Shown one piece after another: positions 49,901 through 61,900 of a DNA stretch of 64,000 bases (the stretch's first letter is position 1; each line of letters begins with the position of its first letter). A program made the translations under genes and the position numbers. Source of the DNA: Buxus sempervirens. Its lineage: Eukaryota; Streptophyta; Magnoliopsida; Buxales; Buxaceae. The notes beneath the pieces are model-generated. The model worked only from the letters and a program-made list of their open reading frames with translations. It was not told the DNA's origin and searched no databases. Where the stretch lies: NCBI GenBank assembly GCA_947561395.2, contig OX387187.1, positions 20,007,829-20,071,828 on the forward strand. The letters are read 5' to 3'.

Positions 49901-52900
49901 TGTAAAAGAAACTGAAGCACTTATTCTCTCACCCACACTAAAGTGCGGAACCATTTGAGTTATACAAAGTTGGAGAAGCTGGTTTTTGTGCACTACAACA
50001 TGAGGCTAAAGATACGACATCTTCAGAAGCAAAGCAGAAGGGGAAAGGGCGAGTTTAGGCCAATTGACCTTGCACGCATATTTGATTTTGATAAATATGA
50101 GCTTCTTACGGAGTGGTTGGATAATCCATAAGAGGTAGTGCTTGATGAATTAGATGATGAGGGGAGGCCTATTAGACCAAGTAGCTATGTGGCAAACTTG
50201 GTCAACAAATTTCGTGATGATGAGGAAGGAGGAAATACAGGAGCTGCATGGAGAAGTCGTTCTGAGGTGAGCAGTAGTAGTACTGGAGGAGGCCGTGATC
50301 CTCCTAATGATGGTGACGAGGATGATGACAACGATGATGCTGGAGATGATGACAATGGAGATGATGATGATGATGATGATGTTGGACATCGTGAAAGTCC
50401 TTCATCTCCACCATAGGGTGGTACTGGTAGTGGCTATGGTGGTGGTATTCACATTACAGAAGAGGCTGAAGAGCAAGAGCAGCAACATGATCATGGTAGT
50501 GGCCATGGGGCAGGTCCTCCTTCCGTTCATGATCTTTACCATCAAAAATGACGTGGGGGCCATCCAGGACTAGGATCAAGACACGATGATGTGATAAGAC
50601 CACATGGATATGGTTTAGATGCCATTACACAAGGAGTAGACTTGATTAATGTTGGTCTTTCAAGCATATTTGGAGGTGGACTACATCCAGGGTCAAGGTC
50701 ATCATCTTCTAGGTACAATCAAGAGTGATCATCTTCTTCGTATGATTATGGTTATGGCCAGAGCGGATCATCTTATCAACCTAGTTATGGATATGGATAT
50801 GGTTATGAGCATATAGGCTATGGGCATGGCCAGGAGGGATCATCTTCTCAGTCCTCATCTTATGGGCAACAAATGGATCAGTATGTCACTATAGTGGTAA
50901 TGTTGGGGGTTACCATAGGCTTACTTTAGTACAGTAAGAGCAATTTAGAAGGGAGTATGAGGCATGGTATCAAAATTATATGGATTAGGCTTCTTATTGT
51001 CAGCATGTTCAGCGTTGGCATAACATGCCATTGGCAAATTATGAAGAAGCTGAAGCTGAATCTGCGCGTCACTCCTTTTGGCATTGAAGATGGGACCATG
51101 GGGTAGCTTTGCATGTTTGGATTTTGGAACCAGATATTTGTGTGCAATGAATTATGGAGAATGTTATGTTATGACAGTTATGTATTGTTAATTTTGATGT
51201 TTTAAGTGTTAGTGACTTAGTGTGTTGCTTACATTACATAAATGAATTTTCTAACTTTATTTATTGGTTTATATAGCCTTTTTATAGCTTTTATTATATA
51301 ATAATTATTATTCATTTTCGCGTATGCCTATGTGCTTCCATAATGCATAAACTCTGTGTAGACCTATAATGCTAGAAACATGTTTATTTGACATATTTTT
51401 AACTTATCTTTCTATCTAGATAGGTTTTGTTTTATGTATCCATCTTATCGACCATTTTAGTGCGTATCCTCGATACGTTTCCATTTTTGGATCGTCTGAT
51501 ACGGCACGTCGATATAATACTTTGAACCTGTGCACCAGGTATTTATGAAGTTGGACCCTCATTCGGATGCGGCTAGCCAGTTCAGAAATGAGGTAGGATT
51601 AAGAATATGATACTTGTTAAATATAACTATATATGTCCACATTGTAATAACATTTTATTAAATACTAACGTTTAATTATAGTTTTCCCAGTTGACACTAT
51701 TTAGAGATGCATTGGGGTCATTTGGATCGACTACGGCAATTGCATCGAGGGAGACAATGATGCCGTGTATGTAATTCATAACTTTTAAAGTCTATAAGAC
51801 TATAACTTTATAGTCTTCTATTTTGATATTTTCTAATAAACTATTATTCTTTTCAAATCATAGGTCAATGGTGGGCGATGTACGGGTACGATGCGCCTAC
51901 TTTGAGCAAGTTGGCTGCAAGGATCTTAACTTAGACCGCATCTTCTTTTGCGTATAAGCAGAATTGAAGCACATTTGCACTTATTCATACAAAGCAGAGG
52001 AATAGATTGGCATACATAAGATTGCAAAATCTAGTCTTCTCCTATTATAATATGAAGCTACGGATGAAGCAACTAAAGATTGAGCATCGTACTACGACCA
52101 TCAAGGATCCTCTGGAGGTGTTATTCAACAATGAGATTGACAAGGAGGATCCATTTGCAAAGTGGGTTAGATGTACTACTAAGATGGACCAGCCAAATGG
52201 TAGATGTAAAACCCCGTCCCAGATTATATCTTAATTATTAAGCTTAATTATCTAAAGTGAGATTATTAGACTAATTAAGTACTTGTGTTATGAAGATAGG
52301 GTAAATGTAAATTATACTTAAGGATTTAGGGAAATCAAATTGAACTTCATTGAAGTTATTAAGATAAGCTTAGTTAATGTTATTTCTTAATTTAAATTGG
52401 CTAAGATACCCTTCAAGTAGTTTTAGTGAATTGGAAATCAAATTCTGAAAAATTAGAGTTAAGTGCACCTAAAATACCCCACAAGTATACCTAAAGTATC
52501 TCCTAAGAGTACCCAAAGTACACACAAGTATTAACCAAGGTACCACCAAAGTATACCTAGGGTACACCCCAAGTATTGCCCAAAGTACCACCCAAGTATA
52601 TCTAGGGTATACCCAAGTATTACCTAAAGTACCACTCAAGTACACCTAGAGTACACCCAAGCATTACCCAAGGTACGTATCACCCATGTACACCCAAGCA
52701 TTACCCAAGGTACCACCCAAGTACTACCTAAGATACCCTATTTGTATACCTAAGGTACCCCCTTGTATTACCTAAGGTACCTCACTTGAATACCTAAGGT
52801 ACCCCCATGTGTTGCCTAAGGTACCTCACTTTTATTACCTAAGGTACCCCACTTGAATACCTAAGGTACCCCCATGTGTTGCTTAAGGTACCTCACTTGA

Positions 52901-55900
52901 ATACCTAGGGTACCCCCATGTGTTGCCTAAGGTACCTCACTTGTATTGCCTAAGGTACCCCACACGTATACCTAAAGTACCCCCTAGTATTACCTAAGGT
53001 ACCCCACTTGAATACCTAAAGTACCCCCCTTATATAACCAAGATACCCCACATGCATACCTAAGGTACGCCCTAATATTACCTAAGGTACCCCCTTGTAT
53101 TACCTAAGATACCCCCTTATATAACCAAGGTACCCCACATGTATACCTAAAGTACCCCCTAGTATTACCTAAGGTATCCCCTTGTATTGCCTAAGGTACC
53201 CCTTTATTTTACCTAAGGTACCCCACTATTTTACCTAAAATACCCCTTTATTTTACCTAAGGTACCCATTTGTTTCACCTAAGGTACACCCCTTATATAG
53301 CTAAGGTACCCCTCTTATATAACTAAGGTACCCCCTTATATAAATATGGTACCCCCTTTGTATAACTAGAGTACCCCCTTATATAACTAGGGTACCCCCT
53401 TTGCATAACTAAAGTACCCCTTTTATATTACTAAGGTACACCCCTTACATTACCTAGGGTACACCCCCTTGTATTACCTAAAGGTACCCCCCTCATATAA
53501 GTAAGGTACCCCTTTCTATAACTAAGGTACCTCCTCTTGTGTTGACTAAGGTACACCTCCAAGTTTACCTAAAGTATACCCCCTTAAGTAACAAAGGCAA
53601 ACCCCCTTGAAACACCAAGGTACCCCTCAAACAACACTAACGTACCCCTAACTTAACACCAAGGTATCTTAAATAACACTAAGGTACCCTCTGGAATACC
53701 TTAAGTACATCCTAGGGCTTTAAATGAATAAAAGCTTTGTTTATGAGCAGATTTGAAAGACCAAAACTTGGGCATATAAAAGGATACCCTAATTTTTATT
53801 CTAAGTGTTTTGAGAACACTTCCTCTTGTCTTGGACGTATTAAACAAGAAAGAAAGTTGTGGGAGCTTGCTTGAAAGCTTCAAGAGGAAAGAGAAGACGA
53901 AGAGGGAGAGGAGAGCTTGAAGAGAAGTTTGCTTCTCCATTAACAAGTAAGTAGCAAACCCTTCAACTAAAATGAATTTATTGGATTTTCATATTTCTCC
54001 CTCCTAGGGTTTGATTAAACTGGAAATTCTCTTGCATGTTGGGTTTTGCCTCTAAAATTCGTAGGGTTTGGTTTATCCAACCATCTTGTTTAGTTTTCTA
54101 TTGATTTGCCATGGATTTCGTATTTCTCTCTCCTAGGGTTTGGAAAATCTAGAAAATCACTTGTATGTTGGGTTTTGCTTTCAAAATTCGTATGGTTTAG
54201 GTTCAATAACAATATTGTGTATTTTTCTATTGATTGCCATGGATTTGCAACCTCTATTGGTTATATTTCAGATTAGAGTTTGAGTTTGGTATCTTGAATG
54301 ATATTTTATATATTGGATTTACGTTCATGAGGATTTGGGATGGATTCCTGTGTTGGGAGGTGTTCTTGAGCATGTTGGGATGTTTTAGAATCATCCCATT
54401 TGATATTGGAAAGATTAGATGTGGTTTGTATGAGTCTGGTGTTGGAAAATAGCCAAAATTTCGTAAGAGCCCGACCTGGTGATTAATCCTGGAATTGGGC
54501 GATTAATCCTGAGCAATAACACCCAAAAACAGTCACTATAAAAGCTAATCGTGAATCAGGATTAATCGACGAGGCTAATCGCGACCTGAACGCGCGAACG
54601 TTGACCTGGGCGCGCGCACGTTGGCCCTGTTTTAGACCTGGACGTGCGAACCTTAGCTTTAGCGCTCGAATGTCAAGCCTATTTCTAACCTGGATGCGTG
54701 CACGTCTTTGAAGAACGCCCGAACCTTGGGGCTAATCGCCCCTGGGCAATTAATCCATGACCTAATCGTGGACCTTGTTTTTGACAGTTCTTCATCCTTT
54801 TCTCCTCCAACCCTTTCCCAAACAACCTAGGCCTCCCACACAGCACCCTTATTACATGAAAGACTAAATGTCCTATGTATTTATTGCTCCATTTACTTAA
54901 GTCTTTACATGTAAATAAAGTTTCACCCCCCATTTGGAACCAATAAAAATACTCCCAATGCCCAATTCCCAACCAATAAAAAGTCAACTTTCCAGTTCAT
55001 GCCTAAATTTCCAGTTTTTCCGATTTTCATTAAAGACCACTTTTTGAGTTTGATACCCAAACGAGTGATTCAAAAGCCCATAAAATTTTAGAAGATTTTT
55101 TTACCCTCCATTAGACTATAACCAGAAATTGAGCCCAAAACTCCTTGTAAATTTGTCTAGAAAAATTATAAACCCAAAAGTCAACGATTTCAACCAGACT
55201 TAGAATATTTTTGAGGTCCGAAACTTTTTGTCTAGGAATCTATTGATTTTTGGTATGGTGACCCTATTGGGGATCCTAAGACTATCTCACCCATCGAATA
55301 TGTAAATTGTGGAATTTATTGTTATTGGTTTGCTTGATGTAGGCTTGTTAAAGATACGGTTGAGATCTCTTATGTGGTTGACCAGGCAACACGACCTGGA
55401 TTTGGATGTATTTTGTGAACTTGATGGTGTGTGTGTGTATTTTACTTTGATTTGGATTTGGATGTAAAGTGATTATTGACAGTGATTGAGTAGTCCCACT
55501 TGGCAGTGACGGTGTAGATCTCACTTGCCCTTTTGTTGAATGCTCGTGACGGTGTAGATCTCACTTGCCTTTTTGTTGAATACCAGTGACGGTGTAGATC
55601 TCATTTGGCTTTGGTTTAAGCACTGGTTTTACTCATTGATATGATTGGTTTGTGTTGAATTGTGAGTTGTCTAAGTGAATGTTGATCTTAGTATGGGTCC
55701 ACAGTGAGTCTAGTCTATGTGTTAGTGTTGGCTTGGTTTGTGCATTGAGTGCTCTCTCTTGGTTTGCGGAATGAGGCATTGGTTCTAGTAACTGATTCGA
55801 AAGGTTTGTTTTACGTTATAAGTTCTACCAAGACATACTTGTAGTAAATGATTGGGTCTATCTGGCTAATTTCCTATGTTATACTATTTTGATTGCTTTA

Positions 55901-58900
55901 ACTTGAGAATATAAATTGCATAAACTGTTCTATACATGATGTTATATGAATTGCATAAACTGTTGCCATGCATGCATGTTTGCTACTTACTGAGACTCTA
56001 AGTCTCACACGTTTTGTTTTACCGGATTTGTTTTCAAATCCGCCTGGTGAGCCAAGTACTGGGGCAAATATTGAGGGTGGGCTAGAGCGCAGGCCCGAGG
56101 GCTTCTTCTACCCTTAGTAGGGTTCGCTTTGTGTTATTGTATTTAGTTTTTAGAACCTATAAAAGGGATGTAGTTATTCTTTTGGGATTTGTAGACTTGG
56201 AGTTAACTTTAGATTATCATCTTGTATATGAATGCTCATGTGAGAGACAGTTATGGAGAGATCTTAGTTGCCTTTTTGTATACACAGATATTATGATTTT
56301 GGAGTTATTACACAGGTGCCCTTTTATTATATGGAAATTTTTTAATTCCATGCTTCTTTATTTTATGCACTCTGATGATTACATTATAATTGCCCATGTT
56401 AATTGTGTTTATCAGGTTCTTTTGGACCCATAAGTAGGTCTCGGGTACAGGTTGGTGCCGTGATAAGGTAGACCCGGATCTGAGGCGCTACAGTAGACCT
56501 AGCCCAGCCATCGCCTATGCAGCTACAGATCTGAGCATAAATGTGGATCATGTCATGGAGGAAAGGGGGGAGGACAGCGAATACTCATTTAATCGATTGC
56601 TTAGGGTCGCTCCTTCCTCAGTTTCAGCAACCCGAGCCCCTGCCCCAGCCTCATCCTCAGGCCCACATGATGATGAGTCATCTGATGATGATGATGATGA
56701 TGATGATGATGGCGATGAGTCAGAAGACGATAATGATGGAGGAGATGATGATGCCCAGGACAGTGTTATTGGCGGTAGTGCCCCAGGTTTTAGTGCGTTC
56801 ACTGGAGAGGCAAGGTATGATCATGCATGATCGAGCCCCAGGTTTTAGTGCGTTCACTGGAGAGGCAGGGTACGATCATGCATGACCAAGACCATGGGGT
56901 CAGGAGGGGCACCAGTATGAGTGTGACACGGACATTTCAAAGGAGGGACAAAGGAAAACAGCAGTAGCATATTGGTGTGCATGACGACAAGTCCTCTATA
57001 GCTCAAAGTTTTGGATCACTAGACATTGAATCCAGTTCATCTTATGGGGACCACTATCCACATCAAGGCCATGGACATTACGATTCATATTATTATCCTC
57101 TGCAGCCTAGCCCAACAGAATTGTCAGATAGCAGTAGCTATGGGTCCTATGGATATCCTCACTTACAGCATATCCAGACCGCTGATCCTTTTGGAATATT
57201 TCCAGTGAACCCATATCCATATGGATACTACGCCGCACCGGGTGGAGTGATGCCCGTTGGATATGGCGTTGTTGCTTATCCTCTACCACCACCAGCACCG
57301 CCTCAACCAGAGCCAGAGTCAAATCCAAAGCTAGATAGCTTGTGCAGTTATTATCTTGACTTCCCTCTTGTTGGTGTTATTGGAGACATGTCTCAGGAGC
57401 AGTATGAATATCATGTTAGGTTGTTCAAGAAAAATTACATGTATAGGATGCCATGGAAGTGATTTTGCCACTACATCGGGGAGCAGGCAAGGTTTGAGCT
57501 TCCTATGTTCTAGTTAGGACACCACTCATTCCATTCTTGATGGTATCATTATTGTATTTAACTATGTATGAATTGAATGCTATGTTTGTTATTGTTTGCA
57601 TCCTTATTAGCTGCCAGTGACCACATGCCCTTTAGTTTTATATTACTATGAGTATGCATGATATTAGTATTATTACCATTTATTCAGTGATTTTTTGCAC
57701 ATGTGCTTATGTTATTCATATATTATAACCTTATAATCATCTTATATGTCATTTTTTATCAATAATATTTGATTTTAAGCAAAAAAAACAAAAAAAAATT
57801 AACTTCTTATCGAAATTTCGACAACACGCCGATTTGTGCCGCCAAAATTTCGACAGAATTGTCGAAAAGCTGGTTTTCCAACGTTTCGGCAGTTTTTCGT
57901 CCGCATGCCATTTTTTTCAGGTAGCGGCACCAATATTGAAAACCTTGGTTGTCAGTACCGAGACCAAGGACAGAACCAATCAAGCTGATCTCGATAAAAC
58001 TAAACTGGACTAGCCAGATTGGCCAATCCCAGGCAATCCAAAAAGGCAAAAAATAAAAAAAAGAGGATGTGGGCATGGATTGGCCAATATCAATCTGGAC
58101 TGTCCAGTCCATAGCCGACCAATCCAGTCAGGTGGTGATAATTCCAAAAAAAAATAAGAAAAATATAAAAAAAAAAGGGGGAAAATTTTGTTAAAAATTG
58201 TTACAAATTATAAATGATTGATATAACATAAAATAAACAATAAAATGTCAATAAGAACAAAAAGTCATTTTTTCACCCGCAGCGTGTCGCCGAATCTGTA
58301 AACACTGGTTTCTATAATAATTATTCTTATATACAACCACATCAAGATATATTCACAAATATACTTGATAGATGACATTGTTAATATTACAAACATTTTT
58401 TGCACCTAATGTGTAGGTGTACAAAAAGCTTGGTTCAATATCGGTAATGTAATTCAGTCAAGTGGAAGTTTCTAAAAGGTAGATCACGAAACCCATAAAC
58501 TTTTTTTTTTTTTTTTGTCTGAAATTATGGTGGCTGTCTTACTGGTTATTTAGAATAAAAAACAGCATTTTCGAAAACAAAATACTTTGTACTTGTTGTA
58601 GACCAACTAGGAGAATGTAGGGCTGGTCCTGGCAACTTTACTCCACATTTTGCCCCTCAGTTAACCCAGGCTAAAGCAATGGAATAATTCTACCTCAAGT
58701 AAATAGAATAATTTACCCATGAATAATATATGTGGGTTTGCATCTAGTTCCTAAAAAACCACGGGATCTGGATCCATCTCCTTTCTCCATGCTGGGATAG
58801 ATTTGAAGAAAGGAAAGTATACGATAAACTGGTCCCTAGAGTTATCTTTTTCACAATTTGTAATTCCCATCAGTAGGAGAGACTTTGGTCCTCTCCTCCT

Positions 58901-61900
58901 CTAGACTGAAAGCAATTATCAGCCAGAACCTTGCTAACTTTTTTTCTTTTTTTTTTTTCTTGATCGGTAATAATTGAAATTGTATTAATAAAAGTAAAGA
59001 GAGAGAACATGTACACTAAAAGTTTACAGCCAAAAAAAACAGAAGACAGCTTCAACAGCATCATAAAATCCTTGCACAACACTACTTCCTGAAAGTTCAG
59101 ATCATGACAAGATTCCTTGGATGTTGACCAAAACAAAATACATCTAAGAGAAGACTCAAATATGCCTTGGATAGATCTTGTTGACTGAAACTTTTTTTCT
59201 TTAACAGGACCAAAGGAGCCTATTGCAGAAGACATTGGACAAACTCCTCTACTGAGACCCGGAAGACCTCAGCGAATATGGCTTCTGGTGCATGATGGAT
59301 TGTTAAGTGTTCCAGTTTAGACAAGGATAAATGCAGTAAACTCATTAGAGTTGAATAAAGATCATTGCCATGAATATCTAAGGCTTACAGCCTAATATTG
59401 AATTCTGTGAGGTCTAAGACTTCTTTGGTTGAATCTTTTTTACTTTTTCCCAATTCCACCTACTGTTATTCCTCATTTTTCTTGATTTAGTTTCCTGTTT
59501 GGTTTTTTTATTTCTCTTATTCTGATGGTAAACCAGTGAGGATTATCTTAGATCCAAGCAAGATTTGAACAGTTTTCTGAAATCTAAAATTTCTTAGCAA
59601 CTTTAGAAATGATACTAAATTCCTCCATATGTTAGCACTTAGCAGAATTATCTAGGCCCATTCTACATCTTCTTGATAGGGAACTGATCAGAATGCTTCC
59701 AAACAAGACTTACTCAATAGTTGATGATTATATTGTATTGAAATAATCGTACAAAAATGAGTAACTAAGCAGGGGAAAACAAAATAATAAGCAAAAAGTT
59801 ACAGTTTGCAAGAGAAACCTTTATCAATACTTCCTTGTATGAAAAAGCAAATGCAGCAGAATATATCAAAGGAATGAATAAGGAATCATCTGACTTGGAG
59901 AGAGTGTTACATTGGGAACCAATCCAACTGCAATCTGTGATAAAGTATTGCAGTATGTCCATCTACCTCCTCAACTAAGCTACCATAATTGAAACTGCAA
60001 TCCCACCTACCAAAGAATAATACATAAAACTTTGTTATGATAAAATTAGTTTGTCATACCATATATTGAATCATTTTATTCAAAGATAAAGAAAATAACA
60101 ATCAAATCAAGATCATGCAGACATACTTCCCTAGCCAAAAAATCAAGAACTCAAGGCCCCAGCACAAGAATCAGGACCTATGAAGATGGTGGCTAAGAAG
60201 TGCAGATGAACTAGAAGAAAATGTCAATCAAGAACTCAAGGCCCCAGCACAAGAATCAGGATCTATGAAGATGGTGGCAAAGAAGTGCAGATGAACTAGA
60301 AGAAAATGTCAATCAGACACCGCAGATTTACTTATGTATCCATTCATTTGTTTGCAATCAGTATTAATTTATTCAATAATGACTTTTGCTACCAGTTAGA
60401 ATTGTCATCATGAATTCCATAATTCCAACTGAACCAATTGAAAGTCCTCACTTATTAGGTCATGGTTTCAACTAGAGCTTGCAATTTCTCACCAAAGAAC
60501 CTAACCGGTTAATCACAGACAAAAATGTATATAAGAAAGCTTGCTGGTTATCTATCTAGAAAGAGGCGTGCTGATTGAGTTTGATGATGTGGGATTGGAA
60601 TCAGGTCACATTTTCCTGCATTATACAACAGTAGGCTACAAATATTTGTGCTTCACACTGTCAGCAGCATTAACGACAACTTTAGTTTTTGCTCTTTAAT
60701 AACCAGCGCAGATGTGGAGATGGAGGGGTGACCAAGGACAATAATGAGGACACTACACTGATTATTGGGTCCAATTGAAGGAGGTTTTGCAATCAAAGCC
60801 GAAGGTGAAGTTCTTCTGTTTGGATTCAAGGGAGCAAGAAGGAAGGGTGATTTGCTTGATTCTTCATGTACCAATAGCGTTGTTTGGTCCAAGTCCTCTT
60901 CTGGTCTCTTTACCTGTAAGTCCTTCATCATTTCTCGTCCAAATGGATCTGATCCTCCCGCCTCGTTTTCTATCCCTTGGCCATGGAAGCACAAGTTACC
61001 TCCAAAAATCAAGGCATTTCTCTGGATCGCACCTCTCTACAGAATTAATACCACTTACCAAATTCAGAGGAGGTGGAGGAGGCTAGCATTATACATGTCT
61101 TTTTTCGGTGCATGGAGGATGGGGAGAGCATTGATCATATCTTTCTCCAGTGTCAGTCCACCAGGGCTATTTAGATGCAGTTATTACATATGGTTGGCAT
61201 TTCTTGTGTCCTGCGGAATTCTTTCTGAATGTGGTTTAAGCAGTGAAGGATTAGGGGGTTTTGGGAGGCAAGTTCGCCTTATTTATATTTGTTGTTCCAT
61301 GCAATGTTATGGCACATCTGATTGGAGGGGAACCGCAGAATATTTTAGGATAGTTGATCGAGTTCTAAGCACGTGAGCGAGCCTATAATAGTGGCAGTTG
61401 CCTTGTGCGGGCCTCGCTCCATCCAGATTTTGGAGGAATGAGCATCTCAGAGATGATTAAAGAGTGGAATGGGTGTTATTTCTCCTCCCCTCCGTAGAAG
61501 ACGGGCGATTATTGGTACAATGGTCAACATTGACAAGTGTTCCCTAGGTAACCCAGGACCTTTAGGTATAGGCCGAGTTTTTAGGGACCATTGAGGGGTA
61601 GTGTCTACTGTCTACCATCTTCTGTGACCCAATAGCGGTTAGTGATTGCTTTTGGCTTTACTATTTCGATGTTCTGAGGCACGACAGATGTGCATTAAGA
61701 ATTTGGTTGATGCAGCCGCCATTATTAGATGAATGAGTAATAAATGACAACAAGATTTCTTGGAGGCTTTCCCACTTCACTGGTCGAGCCAGGTCCTTGA
61801 AACGTGAGCTGAATGCCTCATTCAGTCCTGTGGTGAGATAGGCAAATCATGTGACAGATCTTTTAGCCAAGCTTGGGTCTTCGAAGGTTGATATATTTGT

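Larger units (their letters stand above)
52205..56492 (+). mobile_element. Solo LTR, 4288 bp, target duplication GTAGA
   Basis: Starts TGTAAAACCCCGTCCCAG and ends GATCTGAGGCGCTACA, flanked by GTAGA at 52200-52204 and 56493-56497. Removing it rejoins the outer hAT gene. Its order is: a 1.2-kb GGTACC array (about 52468-53705), TATAAAAG (53775-53782), ACAA|GTAAGTAGC (53947), a GC block (54471-54735), three 50-bp repeats with hairpins (55502-55608), and an acceptor position changed to TTTTCAAATCC (56031). It is the longest family member because of the array. Confidence 0.9.
45793..57950 (+). mobile_element. Outer hAT element, interrupted by a second hAT and a solo LTR
   Basis: Transposase pieces lie at 45793-46780 (BED-type finger CNYCGQRFKGGG; then a DUF659-like part with FNHIPTNSAASPHFKNM and CNGWTGPTKLSIINFMVYY), 51537-52204 (FRDALGSFGSTTAIASRE; the hAT dimerisation region AYIRLQNLVFSYYNMKLRMK) and 56493-57465 (acidic DDDDDD run and Tyr/Gly/Pro tail). 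At least two small introns seem present at 51595-51680 and 51770-51865. Multiple stops make it dead. The 3' side carries CGAAATTTCGAC words (57810-57870). The left terminus was not found. About 1 kb between DUF659 and the dimerisation domain is missing. Confidence 0.75.
41688..59910 (-). other. EDR2: 18.2-kb intron of the EDR2-type gene, nested transposons
   Basis: The intron interrupts the Met codon AT|G between two START-domain exons. It contains the Harbinger-like element (43779-45241) and the hAT/hAT/solo-LTR nest (about 45793-57950). Confidence 0.92.

Noticed and set aside
50150..50389. Minus-strand frame of repeated Ile, Ser and Val
   Set aside because: It is the reverse of the acidic GAT-repeat coding region of the hAT transposase.
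52468..53705. Coding repeat protein from the GGTACC array
   Set aside because: Unit spacing is not kept at multiples of three and stops occur in every frame.
57807..58112. 101-residue minus-strand frame near the hAT 3' end
   Set aside because: It covers the CGAAATTTCG word region and the adjacent GATTGGCCAATCC words; no homology recognised and it crosses element boundaries.
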